In this document: positions 30,646-39,000 of the stretch, piece by piece
Numbering within the stretch: position 1 is the first letter of the stretch
Layout of the letters: each line of letters opens with the position of its first letter
Assembly (NCBI GenBank): GCA_018466975.1
Contig: CM031556.1
Location: forward strand, 2,790,001 to 2,854,000
Direction: 5' to 3'
DNA length: 64,000 nt
Origin: Sparassis latifolia
Lineage: Eukaryota > Basidiomycota > Agaricomycetes > Polyporales > Sparassidaceae
Notes under the pieces: generated by a model
The model's input: only the letters and a program-made list of their open reading frames with translations
Database searches by the model: none
Told to the model about the DNA's origin: nothing
Translations under genes and position numbers: made by a program

Positions 30646-32541
30646 CCCAGTCAAAAACCCGTATGTCTGGAACGGATACAAATGACGACAAGCGGAATAA
30701 GTCAGAGGAGATCTAAGCTTATAGAAGATGTGACAGACTCGGCACTTATATGTGACTTGACATCGTCTTCTCAGCCTGTTTTTAGCAGCGCGTTTTTGAA
30801 TCACTAGTCATGTAAAGTTTCTCTGTCCTGGAACAAAGTGTCCCAGATGCTAGGACCATGACATAATCCCGGAGAGCACACCGACACGTCTGAAAGTATT
30901 ACTCTAGTCTCGCTAGCCCTCCTACTGTCAGTGCAGTCGACGCGCCATCGACGTGTCCCACCTCGTCTCTCAACTACTATAGTACCTTCAATATTACTTC
31001 AGTTTTCTGCTCTAACCGTGCTGAGTCTTCCATGCTAGATTCACCACTGCCAGAAACTCAGTCTAACACCTCGTCTTCGTCTGCCGACATAGATGCCACG
31101 CTGGCAATTCAATCATCCATACTAGATTCTCGGCTGCCTGAACATCAGCCTCACGCCTCGTCTTCCGAGTCCGCCAACGTGGACGTCTCAGGTGATGGTG
31201 CGTACAACTAATTCTATTACCGATCTCATTATTCTATTCTATTCTATCATTTAGATCCTACTCAATTGCGACCAGATAGTACTGTCCCCAGCACATCCGT
31301 TGTAGCCCTGCACACGACGCACGTAGATGCACAAAGCATTCCACTAGTCGTGGTCTGTGGCTCACATCCTCACGCTTGCATTTATCTTCTCATACTCACG
31401 TCTATTTGCGTAACCAGCCTTTTGATCCACTGTATGTACCTCCTCTCTTTGGGGAGCATCTCACTCACTGTCTGATGGTTCTACAGTGCTGATGAGTTCG
31501 ATCCACCTACTCCTTACTCTCTCCCCACCCAGTCCAAAACTATGAGTGCAAGTGGTACGGCCGGTACGGGCGTAGCACCTGCCGATAGTGATCTCAGAGC
31601 GACCGCTGCGGATGCACCTGCAAAGCCGAAGTGCAAATCACCCAAGATAAAAGCGAACAAGTCTAATGATGCATCGTACATGACATCGGTTATGCCTGTT
31701 TGCCCACGCTCACTGCCAATCTCTCTCCCACAAGTAATTTGTTTGCCATCGACTGGCTCCCAACGAATCAAGGGAAATCACGCGACGAATTCAGCGCTGC
31801 TTGGGCAGCTGTAGATGCAGAAACCAGGAAGGTAATGCAATGTACTATGGTATTCTTCCTTACTCATTCTTGTCGCTGCATGCAGAAATACGAGGTTCTC
31901 AGTGCGACCAAGAAGACTGCTGCAAAGATGGAGGAGGCTGCAAAAAGAAAGGCTAGTAGAGCGACCAAGGCCACTAATAAATCGAATGCGAACATCGCAG
32001 GTGCCTCTCAAGCGACTTAGGTATTTTTCCGTGTTTCTCTTTCGAACCGTACTGATGTCGATGCCCAGGGTTGTGGCTGGGTATCCAAATTCTGTTGCAT
32101 GTGGAGGCGGGCAGCTCGGGTGACAGTTGTGGGGCGTGGAGCACATTGCAGAGGGGGAGCGAGGTGAGCGTGGTGCAGGGCGCAGGGTGCAGGGCACAGG
32201 GCGCAGGGGCAGGGGCGGGCGCTGGCTTACTCGGACAGCAACGGACGATATCGAAGGATAACGGACCTCATCTCAGTCTATCGAAGACTATCGATGTGTA
32301 GCTAAAGGGAACGGAATGTATTCTACGGGTCGAGGATGAATCTGGTTGACATCGGACAGTTATATACCTGGGCCTAACAGTTTCGAAATGCGCATACAGA
32401 GCATATTTCTGCTCCTTTTTTCTTTGAAGCTGTCCGCTCTCAAAATAAAATAGTCCAGTTTTCGAACCAAAATGGAGTATTTCTACGTCTTAATATTTAT
32501 TCCTTTCTCGTCCTTTCTCGTCATACAGGTTTTTGACTGGG
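30646..32541. mobile_element. 1.9-kb TIR element with exact 7-bp target duplication
   Basis: Ends are CCCAGTCAAAAACCCGTATG at 30646 and, in reverse complement, CCCAGTCAAAAACCTGTATG ending at 32541 (one mismatch in 20). GATGAAT flanks both sides exactly (30639-30645 and 32542-32548). It interrupts the F-box gene within the GDE codons after GIWTHQFTS. The interior encodes a small HMG-box-like protein but no transposase that I recognise, so it is probably non-autonomous. The superfamily is not assigned. Confidence 0.85.
31542..32018 (+). CDS. Small HMG-box-like protein in the 1.9-kb element
   Basis: Exon 1 starts at the ATG of MSASGTAGTGVAPADSD and runs into a Lys-rich linker (KPKCKSPKIKANKSNDASY). 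Further frames give NLFAIDWLPTNQGKSRDEFS, AAWAAVDAETRK and, after a short intron near 31830-31886, KYEVLSATKKTAAKMEEAAK followed by an Ala/Lys-rich tail. The order F..W........EF...W..VD...RKKYE resembles an HMG box. The junction near 31690-31735 does not resolve cleanly, so one exon edge is uncertain. The role is unknown; DNA binding is inferred. Confidence 0.4.
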
Positions 32542-33141
32542 GATGAATATGAGAGATATATGTCTCAAGGGGTTCATCTAGACTCCCCTTACACTCCCTA
32601 CCCTTTGACTCTACGGTCCCAGTCGTCAAATATCGGATTCAAATCATTTGCTTTCGCACGCGTGCCTCTGGCATCCGATCCCACACATTCATCTCAAGGT
32701 CCCCTTTATGAGTTGACTAGACTCGCTTTACCTGTAAAGATTCAAGCGGCATTTTGGTCCAGCGATGAGTGGGTGTCCGACGTTCCTCAGTTCCTAGCAA
32801 TGGCAGACGTTTTCAGAGCTGTGGAGGAATTGCGCCTATCCTATGAAACTATTCAGTTGTATAAGGAATTCACAGACTTCATGGTCAGTATCTTTCCTTG
32901 TTGGTGCATGGGCAAATGCTGACGCTGTAATAGAGAGAGATTGGAGAGCAGCTGAAGGGTTGGAACTGTCTCCGCAAGCTATCCCTATGCTATTCTCAGA
33001 AAGACTGCTGGCAGTGGGGCCCTCAGAAAGACAAATACGAGTCATTTCGGCTCCCCAACAATACTTTGCTTGACAATGTCGCTGCTCCCATCCAAGCATT
33101 GGTCTCAGAGCTGCATTGGTCTGACTCCTCCTTTAGGTGTG

Positions 33142-33353
33142 TGTGTAGGCAACTGCGCCTCGGGCTACAAGTAGAAGAGAATAGAAATTAGCTTAGCTAC
33201 CTAGGAGCCTGTTCAGCTCCTTATATACTATAAACTAAAAGACTAGAAACTACCAGACCATTCTCGAGACATTGTCCTTACTAATCCTAACTCTACGGAC
33301 CTTTCCCGGACCTTTCTGTAGATGCCAGATTGCTAATCCGCATACCTTCAACA
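33142..33353 (-). repeat. 3' LTR (left-hand copy)
   Basis: Direct repeat of 34415-34624. On the minus strand a purine-rich tract (GAGGGGGTG, just right of 33353) precedes it, as expected of a polypurine tract. Confidence 0.9.
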
Positions 33354-33554
33354 CACCCCCTCAATTCGGCATCTCCAAAATTCGTCGGCTATCCATACTT
33401 GGAAATCCTGTACCTTGCTATATGTTGTGGGAGCCCTATGCTCGTGACAAGAGAGCCACCTGCTACCATCCCACCAGATCCTTCGACCACGACAGCAGAG
33501 CCTATGCTTCGTTCCCAAGGTACTTCCCTTGATTCCCACGGTAACCCTAACTCT

Positions 33555-34337
33555 TCAAAATGCAACGTCTTGCAAATCAAAGGCAACCGACGCCTTTTCG
33601 GCCTTTGCCGAATTCCTTTCGTTGTACCTGCCCGGTAAGCGACAATCACGAGCAATATGACCACGCTTTCCGCAATTGTAACATTCCGCGTTACGATTTC
33701 GATTGTCACGTTCTTTCTGCGCGAATAATGCCGTATTCTCAACTTCTTTTTCATCGTCCGCTTTAGGCAATTCTCCGTGTCGTCCTTCTTCATCGACTAG
33801 AGCACCTGTCACATCTGCTATCTTCAGATCACCCTTGGTGGCTGTGAGTGTGCCCGCGATATTAGAGTAGTCCTCATGTAGATTGAATATAAGGACATCA
33901 GTAACATCTTTGTCTTCGAGCGCAACTCCAATGCTCTTCAACTTCGCTGCCAAATCGGTAATGCCGCTGATGTAATCCCAGATCGGACACTTGGGATCAT
34001 GCACGAAATTGTAGAATTGACGCTTGAGGGCGATTCGGTTTGCACGGCTATTTTTCTCGTAGACCGCCGCCAACGCTTTCCATGCCACCGGTCCATCCTC
34101 GCAATCACGAATGTAGCCGTACTGGCTCGGATCGACTGTAAGCCCGATCAGTGTGAGTCCATCTTCTGCTTTCTTCGGCCAGTCTCCCAACTTGTCTTCG
34201 GCAGGCTTCGACACCTTTCCACTCACAATGTCCCAGCACGCGTTGCGCCGCATGACCATGAAAACTGCAAATTTCCAGTCATAGTAATTATCTCCCGTGA
34301 GGGTCGGGAGCTTGACATGGGGACTCAGTGATGCCAT
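33555..34337 (-). CDS. Copia-type Gag polyprotein
   Basis: 260 residues from the ATG of MASLSPHVKLPTLTGDNYYD. The N-terminal LTGDNYYDWK and the central region (RANRIALKRQFYNFVH..YISGITDLAAKLKSIGVALED) match Ty1/copia Gag proteins of the UBN2/retrotransposon-gag type. A CCHC zinc knuckle CYNCGKRGHIARDC follows. The frame ends soon after the knuckle, where an autonomous element would continue into protease and integrase. It would form the particle shell and bind RNA; mobilisation would need enzymes from another element. Confidence 0.9.
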   Translation of the reverse strand: MASLSPHVKLPTLTGDNYYDWKFAVFMVMRRNACWDIVSGKVSKPAEDKLGDWPKKAEDGLTLIGLTVDPSQYGYIRDCEDGPVAWKALAAVYEKNSRANRIALKRQFYNFVHDPKCPIWDYISGITDLAAKLKSIGVALEDKDVTDVLIFNLHEDYSNIAGTLTATKGDLKIADVTGALVDEEGRHGELPKADDEKEVENTALFAQKERDNRNRNAECYNCGKRGHIARDCRLPGRYNERNSAKAEKASVAFDLQDVAF

Positions 34338-34401
34338 CTCGCATGATAAGATCGAGTGATAAGATATGAGGGAGAGATTAGATATGAACTAGTGTGAGCG
34401 T

Positions 34402-34414
34402 GGGGCTCATAACC
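34402..34414 (-). promoter_or_regulatory. Primer-binding site matching the anticodon arm of initiator tRNA-Met
   Basis: The 13 bases GGGGCTCATAACC directly inside the 5' LTR (plus-strand reading) equal the anticodon-arm sequence of eukaryotic tRNA-iMet with its CAT anticodon. Copia-type elements are known to prime from a half tRNA-iMet cut at this arm. Confidence 0.75.
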
Positions 34415-34624
34415 TGTAGGCAACTGCGCCTCAGGCTACAAGTAGAAGAGAATAGAAATTAGCTTAGCTACCTAGGAGCCTGTTCAGCTCCTTATATACT
34501 GTAAACTAAAAGACTAGAAACTACCAGACCATTCTCAAGACATTGTCCTTACTAATCCTAACCCTACGGACCTTTCCCGAACCTTTCTGTAGATGCCGGA
34601 TTGCTAATCTGCATACCTTCAACA
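34415..34624 (-). repeat. 5' LTR (right-hand copy)
   Basis: Direct repeat of 33142-33353. It borders the primer-binding site on its inner edge. Confidence 0.9.
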
Positions 34625-34843
34625 GTGTGCGAAACGTACAATATGTAGGAATGAACCTGCATTGTGTCCAAGAGAACTACCCATACCAGCACGTGGCGGC
34701 TCTTGAGCAGGCACTACACTCATTGCTGGGCCCTGCTGATGACGATGTGGCCTTCGATCTGAATGACCGCGACCTGCTCATGCGTGCATGGGAGGCTCGG
34801 AACAATCCGCGCTGTGCTCGCATGGTGCGCTACCTCGCAGAGT

Positions 34844-35058
34844 CATCAGGAAAACCCAACTTTTACTTAAAGGTGTCCTTATGTGACTTAAATGCACTTA
34901 TGGGCCTTAAATAAGGTAAAAAAGGACAAAAAGTCTATAAGTCATATTTCCTTAGAGCCTTAAAAGTCGACTTTTGGAAAATTATGGGCCTTAAATAGGG
35001 CAAAAAAGGACAAAAAGTCGGAATAAGTCCCATAAGTAAAAGTTGGGTTTTCCTGATG
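34844..35058. mobile_element. 215-bp MITE
   Basis: Ends CATCAGGAAAACCCAACTTT and the matching reverse complement give an uninterrupted TIR of at least 25 bp. The interior repeats GGCCTTAAATA and AAAAGGACAAAAAGTC twice each and has no ORF. It splits the F-box gene between RYLAES and CPTLQEFEW. The exact boundary against the target is ambiguous by a few bases, so no target duplication is claimed. Confidence 0.85.
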
Positions 35059-35280
35059 CGTGCTGCCCGACATTGCAGGAGTTTGAGTGGTTCCCCAACG
35101 GTCACAATGATGATTATGTGCGATGGATGTGGAAAATTCGCAGGGGAAAGGATGGTAATATACGCTCTGTGATAGGCGAACTCTCTTATGTAGGGTCAGT
35201 ACGTGGCGATCCTCCTCCATTCTTGGTGTATGTCGGTCAGGAACGGCGGACCTCCCTTGTGCCTCAGATCTTGTATTTCT

Positions 35281-35927
35281 TGGTCTCGTACCCCGACGTG
35301 AGCGAGTAACGCACCCCACCACCGCCCTCGCTCTGACGTCTGGGGCATTTCAACCGTGACACCCCCCCTTGCTCTTATCAGCCCTAAGCGAGATTATCTG
35401 AGCCCGCGCCATCAATTGTCCTGCCTAAATCGGCAATTCCTCTATGCTTCCTCTGACTTTCGAGCCATAATATCACCGCGTACACCCACTGTTGTAGCAG
35501 TCATTCTCTGTAACTAGCATAGAAATACTATCTTGACAATGTACATGTAGTTTAATGAATTATATGAGTGATTGCGGCCGCAGAAAACATGAACTAACTG
35601 TAGACTCTACTTACTTTCCTTGGTTTCTCACAGAGGTGTCTCAATCCTACTTATTCCTCTTGCGAGGAAGCTCATATTGCATCACTTTTATATTTTTGCA
35701 TGATCACATGGCCTCCTCGCAGGCAATGCCCTCAAAAGTTGAGTATGAATCTCGACATCGAGTCTCTGTACCTTCCCGAAAAGGCAGGATGATTGATGGC
35801 AAAGGCTCAGATAATCTCGCTTAGGGCTGATAAGAGCAAGGGGGAGTGTCACGGTTGAAATGCCCCAGACATCAGAGCGAGGGCGGTGGTGGGGTGTGTT
35901 ACTTGCTCACGTCGGGGTACGAGACCA
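35281..35927. mobile_element. 647-bp TIR element with exact 8-bp target duplication
   Basis: TIRs of about 125 bp start TGGTCTCGTACCCCGACGTG at 35281 and mirror the sequence ending at 35927. GTATTTCT flanks both sides (35273-35280 and 35928-35935). There is no coding capacity of note. It sits at the 3' end of the F-box gene. The last 50-odd bp of that gene (TGGTGTATGTCGG..TTGTAT) are present on both sides of the element, more than the target duplication explains. Confidence 0.85.
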
Positions 35928-36070
35928 GTATTTCTTGGTGTATGTCGGTCAGGAACGGCGGACCTCCCTTGTGCCTCAGATCTTGTATTACTGACACTGA
36001 GAGAACAGGCTGTCGTCGAAAGAAGGTGAACCACACTGTATTCATCAGCCTCAATAAATTCATTTGTATC

Positions 36071-39000
36071 GGCACTCGGACTATAGGGGTAGTGCCCGCC
36101 GAGAAATTAAATCAATTAATTAAAAATTAATTAAAATAATTCGAGGAGAGGTACGGAGCGAACACGGTCGCTTCGCATTGAGAGTCAGAAGAATGAAAGG
36201 TAGTATACCATTCTTAAGAAAGGGAATGCATTCTCTGCACCCAGATTTCCTCTGATAGGATTTTCACCTCATGATAATAAATCAGCCGCAGAGTGTGAAC
36301 TTCGTCCCAGTCTGAGAATGAAAGGTGCTCCGAGCACCTTCGCTGAGTGCGAGTGCCGACTGAGCAACTGTACTCGGCCTGCTAGGGGTTGCGGCTGGAT
36401 CCTGCTTGTGAAACCGTACTCGGGTGGGCCTGTGAGAGAGTCAACAGACAATAGTTGAGCACAATACCGCTATTGACCGAAGACGAACTTATTACTCACC
36501 TTGTAGATACATGGACGCGAGAGAAATGCACCAGGACAGTCATCCGCGGGCACTGTAAACACCTCGTGGTGCACGCTTCTTTGCGGGCGCTAGCATCCGA
36601 CACGCGTTGTGTTGCGCGCCACCCGCAGTGTTCCTTTGTGCGTGTGAAGTTGATGCAGCTGGTGGTCCCGCCCTTTCATCAGCATTCAATGGCCTTTTCA
36701 TCCCCCTGGCCGAAGTAGAACCACGCGCTAGAGGTTCCGCAAAGTGTGCCGCCTCACCATATTCGAACTGTACTGCGGATTGCTTCAAGCTGACTCTCCC
36801 TAGCAGCACACCAACATGCCAATCAGACACCTCATCTGAGCTGTGGTGAATCTGCTTGTTCGCATCAACCTCCTTGTCGAGTGTCGCTCTTGGCTGCATC
36901 AGAATTGATGGCATCAATGCAGGCTGCGGCTGCAATAAGCTTTGCAGACGATCGTATGCCGCCTTGTACTGCTCGACGGAATTTTCCTCGTTTCGAATTT
37001 CTACCCAGGTCTTGTAATAATTCTTCAAGTGTTCTGGGAGCTTTGACAGAAAAGATAATTAGAGACAACCTGCAGATGCAGTGTGGTGCATACCTTGTAG
37101 AAGATATGAATACCATTGCAATATGTTGACCATTCCTGTGTAAGCATGATCCAATTCGGTTGCTTCTTGCCTGCAAAAAGGCCGTCAATCTTCTTGGCCA
37201 GAACCCGATATAGCGCACGCTCTTCAGGGCTATGAATCGGGAGGATTGCGATGCGTGTCTGTTGTTGATAAGCAAGATGATCATGCCGGCTCTTCTCGTT
37301 GATTGTAAAGTTCGAATGGTAGGGGAGCATCCCGAAGGTTTTGCGCGATGCATCCGACAGTGGCAGGATACCGAATGTCTCTCTGGTGCGTGCATAATCA
37401 TTCCCGTTGACCCACCCAAGGAGTGAACTCGGCTTCTCCATTGCGCCAGGGGCAAATGCTGCAGCGGTCAGATCCTTGAGGCTGGCTAGATGGTTCGGGT
37501 CCATATATCGAAAGTCCTTTGTATGGCTGGCCGTGCGATTGAATGTGCCAACCTGAGAAGGCGTCAAAATATCGGGCCATTTTTACTAATTTGGGAGAAC
37601 CTTACCTTGAGATTATGACATAGACGGTAATCTCGAAGGAGGTTCACAGCGAAGCATGGACAGGCATTGTACGACCCGAAGCGCTTTGCAATGTTCTGGT
37701 GCACACCTCCTTCAACATTGTTAGTCCCCCGCAGACACCTGTACAGCGTAAGACCATCATGGTCCTTCCCGTGTACTATATACAGCCGAACACCTGGAGG
37801 ATCCGAGTAGTACCCCATGCGAATATTTTCGAGGACATTGCGTGCTTTCTCCCACGATGCATCATTGAAGAGCGGCTGCCCAGTCTTTGCATCCTTAAAT
37901 GGGCTGTAGGTTCCGATGACCTCTGCGACGCGCAGCAGCAAAACCTCTGGTTGTGGGACAAAGTGTCGCACCCTTCGCCACACTCAGTCGGACTTCCAGA
38001 GCACCATCTGACACCACATCAGCCCACGAACCTGAAGCACACGTTCAACGGCAGCCTTATCAGTAGGATCAGGAATGAGTAAATGCATCGTGCAAGGCAC
38101 GGGTGAAGGGGCACCGCATTCCATGATGGACAGAGATCTTGAACTGGTCCATCAGGTGCCATATGTCACCCAACACACGAGATCGTATTGCAGATTCCTG
38201 ATAGGAGAGACTCGGAGTTATGGAGTTAATGCCTTCAAAAAGTTTGCTGGCCTGAGCAAGAGCTCTAGGATCCTTCTCGGATTGACCAGTATTTTGTTCA
38301 GCTTCGGGTTCATGATCAAGATTGTTAAGATCATGATCTGGATCGGCACTGCAACCATCGCAGCATTGATGATCTTCCAGTTTGTCAATAAGTGACAATA
38401 ACTCGGAAGGAAATGGAAGAGAAGGAAGTGGTGCAGACTGGCGAGGTGTCATTGAGACTTCATGATCCTCAGTACATGTTTGAAGATCCTTCATGCAACA
38501 AAGCAGTTGAAATGGACAAGTGCCACCCAGGCGAGAAATCGGAGTATCTTCTTTTGTACTGAGAAGCTCGCCACGCACAAGGTACGCAGATTGTAATACC
38601 ACTGTGATGTTCACAATCACCCTAGTCTTTGAGACATTCACATTCTTGAATTTTGCAGGGCGGTCGGGGGCAATGACACCATAGGCAACTGTCATCGAGT
38701 GGTCACGTGAGAGAAGCGTCACTTTTGTTCCTGCCATTGTGGTGCCCGTGATGGGTAATCTGACCGACACTGTGACCAGCTTGTCGTAGATAGACCAGGA
38801 AGCAAAGACATCCAGTGAGGCATAATTAATTTGATCTTGACTAAGATTTGGGTCATCCCATCTTGTGCTGACTTGAATTGATGGGTCCTTAGGTAGGTGT
38901 CGGTGGAGAACCATAGACGTAAGATCAGCCAGGCTGACATTTGCATGGGTGACAATATTTCGGTCCTTCGCCAACTGTCCTAGTTCAACTGCGCCAACAA

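Larger units (their letters stand above)
33142..34624 (-). mobile_element. Gag-only Ty1/copia-type LTR element (TR-GAG-like)
   Basis: Two LTRs of 212 and 210 bp (33142-33353 and 34415-34624) start TGTAGGCAACTG and end TTCAACA. The exact 5-bp target duplication GTGTG is at 33137-33141 and 34625-34629. The interior of about 1.06 kb holds a single minus-strand gag gene and no protease, integrase or reverse transcriptase. The LTRs differ at roughly ten positions, so the insertion is not very recent. Read on the minus strand, the 5' LTR is the right-hand copy. Confidence 0.93.
21271..35994 (+). pseudogene. F-box-like gene interrupted by five mobile elements
   Basis: The start MSLRCRASIQELPEEIFSEI is an F-box-like N-terminus parallel to MSLHRASLQGLPEEILSEII of the intact paralogue at 43291. 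Coding segments are 21271-21345, 29784-30645, 32542-33141, 34625-34843 and 35059-35280, with a last tail ending in LYY-stop at 35992-35994. Between them lie a KDZ element, a 1.9-kb TIR element, a gag-only LTR element, a MITE and a 647-bp TIR element. Removing the insertions aligns the gene end to end with the paralogue: VPRRYRIAHVLSQV; PFTNLHSF..PEDLQLL; FPDLDGWPELQVLHVYPYS; LVEGTGIWTH; FKSFAFARVPL; NPRCARMVRYLAES; RWMWKIRRGKDGNIRSVIGE. A further frame change occurs near 30437 (between SNHIGIL and FPHLRVL). The introns of the paralogue are kept at 29971 and 32884. Confidence 0.85.

Noticed and set aside
30646..32541. Intron of the F-box gene instead of an insertion
   Set aside because: The 20-bp inverted termini and the exact flanking GATGAAT duplication show an insertion, and the paralogue has no intron at this position.
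33389..33793. Second minus-strand ORF overlapping gag
   Set aside because: It is the adjacent frame of the gag gene and lacks protease or integrase motifs, so it was not taken as pol.
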